This document shows positions 1 through 8,675 of a DNA stretch of 64,000 bases, piece by piece. This DNA is from CAISCU01 sp943361925 (GTDB lineage Bacteria > Bacteroidota > Bacteroidia > UKL13-3), in assembly GCA_943361925.1 (NCBI GenBank), contig CALRIT020000015.1, positions 1 to 64,000 on the forward strand, given 5' to 3'. Below the pieces are notes generated by a model. That model had not been told where the DNA came from. It ran no database searches and worked only from the letters and a program-made list of their open reading frames with translations. The first letter of the stretch is position 1; every line of letters begins with the position of its first letter. Position numbers and translations under genes: made by a program.

Positions 1-1
1 A

Positions 2-334
2 GCAGGAACCATTATGATTGAGCCAACAGAAAGTGAACCAAAATCTGAGTTGGATAGATTCTGTGATGCAATGATTGCCATTAAAAATGAAGTGAATGCA
101 ATTGAAAACGGTACAGCAGATAAAAAGGATAATGTATTAAAAAATGCACCTCATACAGCATCAATGGTAACAGCTGATGTTTGGGAACATGTTTATAGCA
201 GACAAGAAGCAGCTTATCCATTACCGTATGTAAGAGCGGCTAAATTCTGGCCAACAGTAGGTAGAGTAAACAATACCCATGGCGACAGAAATTTAGTATG
301 TTCATGTTTACCAATTGAAGCATATCAAAACTAA
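2..334 (+). CDS. gcvP: Glycine dehydrogenase (decarboxylating), P-protein, C-terminal fragment
   Basis: This is the last ~110 residues of the glycine cleavage P-protein, the PLP enzyme that decarboxylates glycine and passes the aminomethyl group to the lipoyl H-protein. The gene enters from outside the window; reading upstream of the first ATG gives AGTIMIEPTESE, which matches the conserved GTLMxEPTESE segment of the family, so that ATG is internal. The tail VGRVNNTHGDRNLVCSC is also typical of P-protein ends. The PLP-binding lysine lies outside the window. A terminator follows 27 bases after the stop. Confidence 0.9.
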   Translation, partial: AGTIMIEPTESEPKSELDRFCDAMIAIKNEVNAIENGTADKKDNVLKNAPHTASMVTADVWEHVYSRQEAAYPLPYVRAAKFWPTVGRVNNTHGDRNLVCSCLPIEAYQN

Positions 335-360
335 AAATTAAGTAGTAATTCTAATACAAG

Positions 361-394
361 AAAGCCGTCTCAATTCTTTGAGGTGGCTTTTTTT
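361..394 (+). terminator. Rho-independent terminator after gcvP
   Basis: Imperfect hairpin: AAGCCGTCTCAA pairs with TTGAGGTGGCTT across a TTCT loop, with two weak positions, followed by a run of T. It ends the gcvP transcript. Confidence 0.75.
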
Positions 395-435
395 ATTACT
401 AGCCCTGGGGCTAGTTTAAACCCGGTGCTAGTAAT
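395..435. repeat. REP-like inverted repeat
   Basis: ATTACTAGC at 395-403 is exactly inverted as GCTAGTAAT at 427-435. A second palindrome, ACTAGCCC/GGGCTAGT, is nested inside. The element is GC-rich compared with its AT-rich surroundings and sits between two terminators, outside any gene. This is the typical placement of short REP-type palindromes in Bacteroidota. I infer the class; copy number elsewhere cannot be judged from here. Confidence 0.5.
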
Positions 436-437
436 AA

Positions 438-467
438 AAAAAGGCGAAGATTTTTCTCCGCCTTTTT
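438..467 (-). terminator. Terminator downstream of the susD-like gene
   Basis: Perfect 9-bp stem AAAAAGGCG / CGCCTTTTT with a 12-nt loop. On the minus strand it is followed by a T run, so it can end the susC-susD transcript; A/T tracts on both sides make it potentially bidirectional. Confidence 0.7.
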
Positions 468-497
468 AAGTTAAACCGATAATTAAATCTTCAATTG

Positions 498-517
498 CCA
501 TGGGTTTTAACCCATGG
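498..517. repeat. REP-like palindrome CCATGGGTT/AACCCATGG
   Basis: Two 9-bp arms, CCATGGGTT and AACCCATGG, are exact inverted repeats around a central TT, ending two bases before the susD-like stop codon. This is the second distinct palindrome in the same intergenic gap. Confidence 0.5.
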
Positions 518-519
518 AA

Positions 520-1911
520 CTATAAATCCCACCAAACCGGTTTGGTAATATCATTTTCAGCAGGTGCATTTGGATTGTACAAACGCTCATCTTGAACAGT
601 AGGTAATCTGCGAGGAATACTTGTAACTGCTCCAGAAGGATTAGGAGTTAAGGCAGGAATTCCTGTTCTTCTCCAATCAGCATAAGCTTCAATTTGTGCG
701 AACATGGCAACATATTTATGTGTCATGATTTTTTCCAAAGTAATTGAACCTGCAGTTTCGGCAGCTTGAGCTGCTTCAAAAGTTGCATCAGGTCCACCTG
801 TTACATCATTTACAGAAGCTTTTACTGCATCATTAAACGCAGTTGCAGCAGCAGCTTTGTCACCTTTACGGAAATTAGCTTCAGCTTCAATAAATAAAAT
901 TTCAGCATAAGAAACCAATGGGAAAGCAGCATCAGCAGTTGCTAAATATGGACCAACCTCAGATGCTTGATCATTTGGAACATCAGAAGGAGTTCCATTG
1001 TATGCACCACCTGAATCAGGTTTGCAATAGAACTCTAAACGAGGATCATTCCAAGCATTCATAATATTGGTCATAGATGCACCTGTTACAATATAACCTG
1101 CACGTTCAACAACAGTAAATGCATACCATTGGTTGTACTCATTACTATTTTGTCCGAAAGTAGCATTACAATTTGCAGAAGATGAAGTAAAACCTGCAGC
1201 TTTAGCAGCAGTAACTGAAGTTAAAGCAGCATTTGCAGAACCGGCAGCATCTTTTTTACTTAAACGATTGTGGTAACGAGCTTTTAATGCGTGAGCTGTT
1301 GCCAACCACATTTTTGCATCACCACCGAATATTAAATCATCGGCACCCGGTAACATAATATTCTTGTCTTCAGTTTTTGAAAGATTTACAATAGCTTCAT
1401 CAAGATATGCTTGAATATCCTGAATAACTACTTCCTGGTTATCATAAACAGGGGTGAATTTTCCATCATTTCCAAAACCCGCTTCTCTATTTGGAACATT
1501 ACCCCATAAATCGGTAGCAACTCCCATAAACATAGCTTGCATAACTTTTGCAATTCCTTGGTAATAAGGATTTGCTCCACCTGCTTGGCTATGTAATTTG
1601 CGTAAGTTTACAATTCCGTTTGTATAGATAACTGTCCACTCGTTTACGTTATCTCCTTCTAAAATAGCGTAATCATTCAAATCACGAGATTGGAATCCAA
1701 CCCCTGTGGTTTGTTGAATCATCATGCTTGTTTGGCGAGATAACTGACCATTTGCAGTAGCAAAATAAGCTACTTGTGTATTTGATAACAACAAGGCATT
1801 AGTTACAGAACCTGGGCTGTTTGGACTAACATCGTAGCCTTCAACAAATTTTTTACAACCAGAACCAACCAATAATGCCAAAGCTAAAACGGTATATACG
1901 ATCTTTTTCAT
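520..1911 (-). CDS. SusD/RagB-family outer-membrane lipoprotein
   Basis: The surface lipoprotein partner of the SusC-like channel encoded just upstream; family members cap the TonB-dependent transporter and capture an oligosaccharide or peptide. The N-terminus has a type II signal peptide ending in GSGC, with the lipidated Cys at residue 19. The 463-residue length and the helical body (LRKLHSQAGG, YQGIAKVMQAMFMGVATDLW, YAEILFIEAEANFRKGDKAA) resemble the SusD-like 2 branch. It lies 26 bp downstream of susC on the same strand, a standard susCD operon. No degradative enzyme or sensor flanks the pair, so the substrate cannot be inferred. Confidence 0.9.
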   Translation of the reverse strand: MKKIVYTVLALALLVGSGCKKFVEGYDVSPNSPGSVTNALLLSNTQVAYFATANGQLSRQTSMMIQQTTGVGFQSRDLNDYAILEGDNVNEWTVIYTNGIVNLRKLHSQAGGANPYYQGIAKVMQAMFMGVATDLWGNVPNREAGFGNDGKFTPVYDNQEVVIQDIQAYLDEAIVNLSKTEDKNIMLPGADDLIFGGDAKMWLATAHALKARYHNRLSKKDAAGSANAALTSVTAAKAAGFTSSSANCNATFGQNSNEYNQWYAFTVVERAGYIVTGASMTNIMNAWNDPRLEFYCKPDSGGAYNGTPSDVPNDQASEVGPYLATADAAFPLVSYAEILFIEAEANFRKGDKAAAATAFNDAVKASVNDVTGGPDATFEAAQAAETAGSITLEKIMTHKYVAMFAQIEAYADWRRTGIPALTPNPSGAVTSIPRRLPTVQDERLYNPNAPAENDITKPVWWDL

Positions 1912-1937
1912 AATTTAATTTCCTTTCTTTATCGTTT

Positions 1938-4900
1938 TTAGAAGTTGGCTTTTAATGAGAATGTATAAGATTTGGTGCTTGGGTTATTGAAATAATCCCA
2001 TCCACCAATGTTTGAACCAGCACCAGTTAAACTTGTTTCAGGATCAACTCCGGTATAGTCTGTTTTTAACCAAAGGTTACGTCCAACTATTCCTAATTCT
2101 AATCCTTTAACATATTTACTTACTGTAGCAGGTAAAGTTGTGAATTTGTAGCTGATACCTAAATCACGTAAACGAATCCAGCTACCATCTTGCATTGCGT
2201 TTTCAGCAGCATTATTTCCACCATCACCTTTGAAAGTTCTGAAATAGTTATAAGCAGAAATTGCGATATCATTTGCTGTACCATCAGCTTTAACACCTTC
2301 GATGACATAAGCTTTTTCACGACCTTCTGCAGACTCTTCAGTTTGACCAATTTGTTGTAAACGAGCCCATGTTCCGTTCCAGATGCTACCACCTTGACGA
2401 ACATCTAATAAGCAAGTTAAACTAACATTTTTGTAAGTGAATGTATTACGTAAACCAGCGAACCAATCCGGATAAGGATTTCCTAAGTTTCCACGAACTG
2501 GATCAACTGTAGGTAAACCATTTGTACCAATGATTAATTGACCTGAAGAATTTCTAGCCCATTTAGTGCCATAAAATACTCCATAAGGCTCATCAACGAT
2601 TGCATAAGAACCCATACTTGCAAAACCAGCTTCAAGACTTAATTCTTTAACACCTTCTGCTAATTTTAACACTTTATTTCTAGCTCTTGTGAAGTTCAAA
2701 GTGATATCCCACTGGAAATCTTTCTTTTGAATTGGAGTTGCATTTAACATTAACTCAATACCTCTGTTTTCCATTTCACCTAAGTTCTCATAGCTTTGGC
2801 TGAAACCTGAAGAAGGAGCTACAGGACGATAAACCAATAAATCTGTTGAACGTTGTACATAATAAGTAAAGTCAAATCCTAAACGACCTTCGAAGAAACG
2901 TAAGTCTAAACCAAATTCACGACCCGTATTACGTTCAGGCTTTAAACTAGGATTTCCTAAAGTATTGCTGTATCCGTAACCATTGATACCAGTGTAAGGG
3001 AATGACAATCCACCTGTAAATCCATCAGTATAAGTACTTCTTACGAAATATGTTGAAGTTCCATAAGCTGCTGGACTAATACCAGCTTGAGCGTAAGCAA
3101 CTCTTATTTTACCAAAAGTTAATGTTGGGATTTTTACTAATTCAGTGAATACCAATGAAAGGTTTGCTGAAGGATAAAAGAAATCGTTTTTAGCTGTTCC
3201 AAATGTAGAAGCAACCTCACGACGACCTGTTACACCTAAGAACAAATAATTTTGATAAGCCAAATTTAAATCAAAGAAGTGCGCATAAGTTCTGATAGTG
3301 CTATTAGATTCACTTGAATAAAGATTTGCAGCATTATTCAAATTGTAATTTCCCGGTACACCTAAATCACGACCACGACTATATAAATCTTGGCTGTAAC
3401 GGTGATTCATGTTATTACCCAATAATAAAGAAGCTTTAATATCTTTAGTAATATCTTTTTTGAATGTTACCAATAAATCTGAATAAACTTCATGAGAACG
3501 TAAGATATTATGATCAACTTCTCCACCCGGAGCATTATCCGGTGCCCATGAACCTACCGCAAAAATTTGTTTACGCTCATCTGTCCAGAAGTCAGTACCA
3601 ATTCTATAAGTTACACTCATCCAATCAGCAGCATCATATGTCATGTTTACATTACCTAAAACACGGTTAACATCATCAACAAATGGATTTTCGTTTGCTG
3701 TCCACCATGGATTATCATAAATAGTCATGTATGTTCTTTGTGTTCCATCAGGATTTTTAAAACCTCCATTTGCAGGATCGTTTAATTTGTAGCTGTTTGG
3801 AGCACGTAATAAACCTAACATTACACCCGACAGGTTTGAACCATTTTGAGAACGAATACCTCCTGAGTTGATATAATTAACTGTACCACCTAAACTTAGT
3901 TTTTTGTTTAAACGAGTATCAGCTGTCATACGAACTGTAGTTCTGTTGAATTTTGTATTGGGAACAATACCTGTTTGATCTAATCTACCTAAAGAAACTC
4001 TGATTGAAGAGTTTTCTGAAGTATTTGTGATTGAGATATTGTTGTTATAAGCATAACCAGTTTGGAAGAATTCTCCCATATTGTCAGTAGGAGTAATTCC
4101 TAAAGAATCTTTGGTTAAATTACCCCAGCTTTGAGGAGTAATACCTGGACGATAAATACCGGCTGCGTTTGAACCTGATTTATCTGCTTTTAAAGTACCA
4201 CCACCAGTACCTTGAGAGTACTTCATTTGTAGTTTTGGCAACTTGTTTACCTGCGAAATTTCGGCAGATGTATTAAAATCAACTGAAAAAGATTTTGTTC
4301 CTTTTTTACCTTTTTTAGTTGTAATAATAATTGCACCGGCACCTGCACGAACACCATAAAGTGCAGCAGCAGCTGGTCCTTTTAAAACGTTCATACTTTC
4401 AATATCATCAGGATTAATGTCAACACCACGATTTGAGTTGTTTACACCTGATAAATTTGAATTGAACGGATTGTCGCCGGCAGTTGATTGTGTGGTGCTA
4501 TTATCAATTGGCACTCCATCAACAACGATTAATGGCTGATTTTCTCCGGTGAAAGTAGCATTACCACGAAGTAATACTTTTGAAGAAGCACCAGGAGTTC
4601 CACCCGATCCTTGAACAAAAACACCCGCAGCTTTTCCGGATAAACCTTGAATCATGTTTTGCTCACCTGATTTACGTAATTCATCACCACTCACTTTTTG
4701 CTGTGAGTAACCTAAGGTTTTGCGCTCGCGCTCAATTCCAAAAGCTGTGATAACAGTTTCATCAAGTTTTACGACATCCGGACCCATTTTTACATTGATC
4801 TCAGATAATCCTGCAATACTTAATTCTTGGGATTTCATCCCAACGGCTTTAACTAATAAAGTTTGGGCTGATGCAGGAATGGTGAGCGTATAGCGCCCAT

Positions 4901-5066
4901 TCACATCAGTTGCCGTTCCAATTGAAGTTCCTTTTACAGAAACAGAGGCTCCAATAATAGGCTCTTTACCGTCAGTTACCTGACCTGTAATTTGCCTGTT
5001 TTGAGCCGACACCGCAGCAATGGACACCATCCACGCCAGCAGTAGCGAAAGTAATTTTCTACTCAT
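1938..5066 (-). CDS. SusC/RagA-family TonB-linked outer-membrane transporter
   Basis: A TonB-dependent outer-membrane channel that works with the SusD-like lipoprotein downstream. After a signal peptide ending in AVSAQ comes a carboxypeptidase-regulatory-like domain (ITGQVTDGKEPIIGASVSVK, about residues 27-95). A TonB-box-like stretch DETVITAFGI follows, then the plug (NMIQGLSGKAAGVFVQGSGG, PLIVVDGVPIDN, NVLKGPAAAALYGVRAGAGA), then a large beta-barrel ending in aromatic residues (YTFSLKANF). I chose the ATG at 5066; a GTG six bases upstream is also in frame but less likely. Size (~1,040 residues) is normal for the family. Confidence 0.92.
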   Translation of the reverse strand: MSRKLLSLLLAWMVSIAAVSAQNRQITGQVTDGKEPIIGASVSVKGTSIGTATDVNGRYTLTIPASAQTLLVKAVGMKSQELSIAGLSEINVKMGPDVVKLDETVITAFGIERERKTLGYSQQKVSGDELRKSGEQNMIQGLSGKAAGVFVQGSGGTPGASSKVLLRGNATFTGENQPLIVVDGVPIDNSTTQSTAGDNPFNSNLSGVNNSNRGVDINPDDIESMNVLKGPAAAALYGVRAGAGAIIITTKKGKKGTKSFSVDFNTSAEISQVNKLPKLQMKYSQGTGGGTLKADKSGSNAAGIYRPGITPQSWGNLTKDSLGITPTDNMGEFFQTGYAYNNNISITNTSENSSIRVSLGRLDQTGIVPNTKFNRTTVRMTADTRLNKKLSLGGTVNYINSGGIRSQNGSNLSGVMLGLLRAPNSYKLNDPANGGFKNPDGTQRTYMTIYDNPWWTANENPFVDDVNRVLGNVNMTYDAADWMSVTYRIGTDFWTDERKQIFAVGSWAPDNAPGGEVDHNILRSHEVYSDLLVTFKKDITKDIKASLLLGNNMNHRYSQDLYSRGRDLGVPGNYNLNNAANLYSSESNSTIRTYAHFFDLNLAYQNYLFLGVTGRREVASTFGTAKNDFFYPSANLSLVFTELVKIPTLTFGKIRVAYAQAGISPAAYGTSTYFVRSTYTDGFTGGLSFPYTGINGYGYSNTLGNPSLKPERNTGREFGLDLRFFEGRLGFDFTYYVQRSTDLLVYRPVAPSSGFSQSYENLGEMENRGIELMLNATPIQKKDFQWDITLNFTRARNKVLKLAEGVKELSLEAGFASMGSYAIVDEPYGVFYGTKWARNSSGQLIIGTNGLPTVDPVRGNLGNPYPDWFAGLRNTFTYKNVSLTCLLDVRQGGSIWNGTWARLQQIGQTEESAEGREKAYVIEGVKADGTANDIAISAYNYFRTFKGDGGNNAAENAMQDGSWIRLRDLGISYKFTTLPATVSKYVKGLELGIVGRNLWLKTDYTGVDPETSLTGAGSNIGGWDYFNNPSTKSYTFSLKANF

Positions 5067-5088
5067 AAGCACTTAACATTTACATAAA

Positions 5089-5119
5089 CTAAGGTAGTCA
5101 AGCACTTAATAAAATACAA
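5089..5119 (-). promoter_or_regulatory. Putative Bacteroidota promoter of susCD
   Basis: On the minus strand TTG (5117-5119) lies 20 nt from TACCTTAG (5089-5096), which has one mismatch to the Bacteroidota -7 consensus TAnnTTTG. It is about 22 nt upstream of the chosen susC start. Assigned from consensus and spacing only. Confidence 0.4.
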
Positions 5120-5167
5120 CAAAAAAATTACACAAGCGGTGACATCTCTGATTTTTAATAGCTTACC

Positions 5168-6196
5168 TTATGGCCGATACTTTGAAAGTTTCAATATTTC
5201 GTCCCAGTTTTTATTTGCCATTAAGGCTTCCAAACTAATGTTTGATTCATTCTCCATATAAGCCTCAATAATTTTATACCCTGCATACACTCCAATTGCA
5301 GGAGATGATTCAGGTGGAACGCCCGGTGCGGAAGTAAATGGACCATCATTGAAATACCTCATATACTGCGGTATATCTTGAGAAAACAACAATTTTTCTT
5401 GTACAAAATGTGCCCATATCATCGACTCATTTTCTTTACACCAATCAAGTTGTTTTTGAGAATATCCAAATATTAAACTATCATGAACATTTGGTAATAA
5501 TTTCTTTGTAAAGTATTTCAACTTGCCTTCAAAAATCATCATTGCCAAAAATCTCTTATCTGTTAACTGTGATTCAAATTTCCCAATAGCCAAAGCCTTG
5601 ATAGTATTGGCAAGCATGTATTCCCTTCTTAATTTAAGGTACATAAATTCAGGAAATTCCAATGCAGGATAAAGTGCATATTTATCTCCTAAATACATAT
5701 CTAAACCTATACCAATAATGGTATCATAAGTTACATGAGCATAACCAAACTCTGTTAAAAAGCTTACGAATTTTACTTTATTAGCCTTTGGAAATTCATC
5801 ATAATAAATAGCCATAGCCTTTGTCAACTCCTTTTCTTCACCACTTAAATCAGGGAATACACTGTCTACTTCGTGCTTTAATTGACTAATTGTAGGATAA
5901 GTTATAAATGCTGTTAAACCTCTTTGAAAATTATCAGCAATTTCATCATGTGGAATATTGATTAAATCAGTACAAAAGCTTCTATAAAACAAGCCATATT
6001 TTAATGCTAACTTGTTAAAATGGTCCTTGTTTAATCCACTTGTTGAATCAAATAATTCCTGTTCAAACCTTTGTATTTGAAGACGATTTGCCTCCTTTTT
6101 GGGAAATAAGTTACAAGAACTTTTCACCACAAACATTCCCATTATAAAAAAAGAGAAAAGAGATAGCTGTTTATTTTTACCTTTGAATAAATCCAT
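5168..6196 (-). CDS. gldB: GldB-like gliding-motility lipoprotein
   Basis: Resembles GldB, a lipoprotein needed for gliding motility and, indirectly, type IX secretion function in flavobacteria. A signal peptide (FSFFIMGMFVVKSSC) ends in a lipobox-like SSC with Cys at residue 28. Family-like blocks are GLDMYLG, YPALEFPEFMYLKLRREYM and APGVPPESSPAIGVYAGYKI, with 342 residues close to the family length. The gene is divergent from the beta-barrel gene at 6208, with only 11 bp between the start codons, so the two probably share a control region. No gldC is adjacent. Gliding cannot be assumed, because GldB homologues also occur in non-gliding Bacteroidota. Confidence 0.75.
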   Translation of the reverse strand: MDLFKGKNKQLSLFSFFIMGMFVVKSSCNLFPKKEANRLQIQRFEQELFDSTSGLNKDHFNKLALKYGLFYRSFCTDLINIPHDEIADNFQRGLTAFITYPTISQLKHEVDSVFPDLSGEEKELTKAMAIYYDEFPKANKVKFVSFLTEFGYAHVTYDTIIGIGLDMYLGDKYALYPALEFPEFMYLKLRREYMLANTIKALAIGKFESQLTDKRFLAMMIFEGKLKYFTKKLLPNVHDSLIFGYSQKQLDWCKENESMIWAHFVQEKLLFSQDIPQYMRYFNDGPFTSAPGVPPESSPAIGVYAGYKIIEAYMENESNISLEALMANKNWDEILKLSKYRP

Positions 6197-6207
6197 CTTA
6201 CAAATTT

Positions 6208-6942
6208 ATGAAATTGAATTGTATTAAGACGCTCCTTCTTTTGACTACATTTAGCAGCTACTTGAGTTCTTTTGCTCAAGAAAAGGAATTAAGTGCCGGT
6301 TTTAAAATTGAACCACTCATCAATTGGTCAAAATCTGATAGCAAAAGCATTTCTGGCAAAGGCGGTAAATTTGACTTTAGTTTTGGAGTTATTGTCAATA
6401 AAAATATTGGTTCCAGAGTTAGCTTAAGTTCAGGTTTAAACATGAGTTATATAAACCCAAGTTTTACGGTTGTTCAGGCAAATCTTACGCATAGTTCTCA
6501 AGCTACTACTTTTGTTGAAAATGCTGTATTCGATTATCATTTAAGATACGTTGATTTACCTTTGATTCTACAAACATCAACAAAACCTAATAACGGATTG
6601 GCTTATATGGGTGAATTTGGGTTAATGGCCGGATATTTAATTCGTTCAAAATTTGACCTTTCTTCAAATAAATTAGACCTTGTTAATGTTGATACGGATA
6701 ATCCTGAGGAACAAGATAAATTTACATTAACAGAAGTTGGTACCTCAAATAATTTTGATTTAGGAATTAACAAATTAAGATTCAATGGAATTTTAGGATT
6801 AGGAATCAAAAAGGAAGTAATGGATGAATCTGAAGTTCAAGCCAGCCTTCGATATAATTTTGCTATCAGATCATTTCCTTCTGAAGACAAATGGAAAATC
6901 AATAACAACAATATCTCTATCAACTTAGCCTTCATTTTTTAA
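6208..6942 (+). CDS. Outer-membrane beta-barrel protein (PorT-like family)
   Basis: A 244-residue exported protein with a signal peptide ending at SSFAQ. Alternating hydrophobic strands are interrupted by Asn/Ser/Lys-rich turns, and it ends with aromatic IFs (NISINLAFIF), as small barrels do. Phrases such as GFKIEPLINWSKS, RVSLSSGLNMSYI and YVDLPLILQTSTK fit the broad PorT-like outer-membrane beta-barrel family. Three bases separate its stop from the GTG start of nadE, so the two are probably cotranscribed. No specific role can be assigned. Confidence 0.65.
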   Translation: MKLNCIKTLLLLTTFSSYLSSFAQEKELSAGFKIEPLINWSKSDSKSISGKGGKFDFSFGVIVNKNIGSRVSLSSGLNMSYINPSFTVVQANLTHSSQATTFVENAVFDYHLRYVDLPLILQTSTKPNNGLAYMGEFGLMAGYLIRSKFDLSSNKLDLVNVDTDNPEEQDKFTLTEVGTSNNFDLGINKLRFNGILGLGIKKEVMDESEVQASLRYNFAIRSFPSEDKWKINNNNISINLAFIF

Positions 6943-6945
6943 TTT

Positions 6946-8589
6946 GTGAAGATTTCTTTAGCTCAAATCAACTACCATACCGGTAATTTTAACAGTAATA
7001 CTCAAAAAATTATCGAGACAATAAAAAAAGCTGAATCAGAAAAATGTGATTTGGTTGTTTTTGCTGAACTTTCAATTTGTGGTTATCCGCCAAGAGATTT
7101 ACTTGAATTCAATGATTTTATCAAAGAATCGATTTCATGTGTGGAATCAATTGCAAGTCATTGTAAAACTATTGCTGCTATAGTTGGTGGACCTTCATTT
7201 AATCCGAATAAAGAAGGAAAAGATTTATTCAATTCTGCGTTCTTTTTAAACGATGGAAAAATTCAACAAGTAGTTCATAAAAGTTTATTACCTACTTATG
7301 ATATTTTTGATGAATACCGTCATTTTGAGCCCAATAAAGATTTTAAAATAATTGAATTTAAAAATCAAAAAATCGCTTTAACTGTTTGTGAAGACCTTTG
7401 GAATATCGATGAAAATCCGATGTATCAAAAGGCTCCAATGGAAGATTTGATAAAATATAATCCTGATTTAATAATCAATATTGCAGCTTCTCCTTTCTCA
7501 CAAACTCAAATAGAAAAACGCCATCAGATTTTAAAAGCAAATGCTTCTAAATACCAATTACCATTATTTTATGTAAACCATGTTGGTGCGCAAACTCATT
7601 TGATTTTTGATGGTGGTTCATGCGTAATAAATAGTGATGGAAATATTTTTGATGAACTAAATTATTTTGAAGAAGACCAAAGAAATTTCTACTTACAAGA
7701 AGGTAAATTAAGTTCTGAAAACGAAATCAAAAATCAGCCTAAAAAAGAAAAATACGATTTTATTGAAAAAGCATTGGTTTTAGGAATCAAACAATATTTT
7801 AATAAACTTGGATTTACCAAAGCAATTCTTGGTTTATCAGGTGGAATTGATTCTGCTTTGGTAACATATTTGGCAAGTCAAGCTTTAGGAAAAGACAATG
7901 TTTTAGCTGTTTTATTACCTTCTCGTTATAGCAGCGAACACTCCATCAACGATTCTTTGGATTTGGTTAAAAATCTGGGAATAAATCACCATATTATTTC
8001 AATTGAAGAAACATTTAATTCAATAGAAAATACGCTAGAACCATATTTCTCAGGAACTAAAATTGGTATCGCAGAAGAAAATATTCAATCTAGATCGAGA
8101 GCCATTTTATTGATGGCATTAAGCAATAAATTCGGATACATTTTACTTAACACATCCAACAAAAGTGAACTGGCTGTAGGTTATGGAACCTTGTATGGCG
8201 ATATGTGCGGCGGATTATCAGTAATTGGTGATTTATACAAAACTGAGGTTTTTGAATTATGCGATTTCATTAATAGAAATGAAGAAATCATTCCAAGTAA
8301 TATCTTAACTAAAGCGCCGTCAGCAGAGTTAAGACCTGATCAAAAAGACAGTGATAGCTTACCTGATTACAAAATTTTAGATGAAATTTTATTTTCATTT
8401 ATTGAAGAAACCAAAGGAAAAGAAGAAATTATTTCAGCCGGATTTGAACCTGAATTGGTCAAAAGAATTTTAAGAATGGTAAATATGAATGAATGGAAAA
8501 GGTGGCAAGCTCCTCCGGTTCTTAGGATTTCGCAGAAATCATTCGGCCCCGGCCGTAGAGTTCCGATTTCAGGGTATTATCCGTTTTAA
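6946..8589 (+). CDS. nadE: Glutamine-dependent NAD+ synthetase
   Basis: Last step of NAD synthesis: deamido-NAD + ATP + glutamine to NAD. Two domains are visible. An N-terminal nitrilase-type glutaminase (1-260) has the Glu-Lys-Cys triad at E41 (FAELSICGY), K112 (HKSLLPTYD) and C148 (TVCEDLW). A C-terminal synthetase (270-547) has the PP-loop SGGIDS at 298-303 and the conserved TSNKSELAVGYGTLYGDMCG. The start is GTG at 6946, three bases after the preceding stop, and is supported by the immediate MKISLAQINY opening typical of nitrilase domains. Length is normal. Confidence 0.95.
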   Translation: MKISLAQINYHTGNFNSNTQKIIETIKKAESEKCDLVVFAELSICGYPPRDLLEFNDFIKESISCVESIASHCKTIAAIVGGPSFNPNKEGKDLFNSAFFLNDGKIQQVVHKSLLPTYDIFDEYRHFEPNKDFKIIEFKNQKIALTVCEDLWNIDENPMYQKAPMEDLIKYNPDLIINIAASPFSQTQIEKRHQILKANASKYQLPLFYVNHVGAQTHLIFDGGSCVINSDGNIFDELNYFEEDQRNFYLQEGKLSSENEIKNQPKKEKYDFIEKALVLGIKQYFNKLGFTKAILGLSGGIDSALVTYLASQALGKDNVLAVLLPSRYSSEHSINDSLDLVKNLGINHHIISIEETFNSIENTLEPYFSGTKIGIAEENIQSRSRAILLMALSNKFGYILLNTSNKSELAVGYGTLYGDMCGGLSVIGDLYKTEVFELCDFINRNEEIIPSNILTKAPSAELRPDQKDSDSLPDYKILDEILFSFIEETKGKEEIISAGFEPELVKRILRMVNMNEWKRWQAPPVLRISQKSFGPGRRVPISGYYPF

Positions 8590-8595
8590 TTGTAT

Positions 8596-8675
8596 CACCG
8601 CGATTCCTCGCTGTGTAAAAAAAGCAGTGTGCGTGTGAGTGTAGAATGTAGCACCGCAATTCATCGCGGTGTTAC
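8596..8675. repeat. Two copies of a REP-like hairpin (CACCGC...GCGGTG)
   Basis: Copy 1 (8596-8615) reads CACCGCGATTCCTCGCTGTG. Copy 2 (8648-8675) has GTAGCACCGC and GCGGTGTTAC arms around AATTCATC, 10 pairs including one G-T. The copies share the CACCGCRATTCMTCGC core and the same orientation. Copy 2 overlaps the stop codon of the potassium-channel gene. High GC in AT-rich surroundings and the tail-to-tail setting suggest a mobile REP-type palindrome that may also act as a terminator. Confidence 0.55.
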
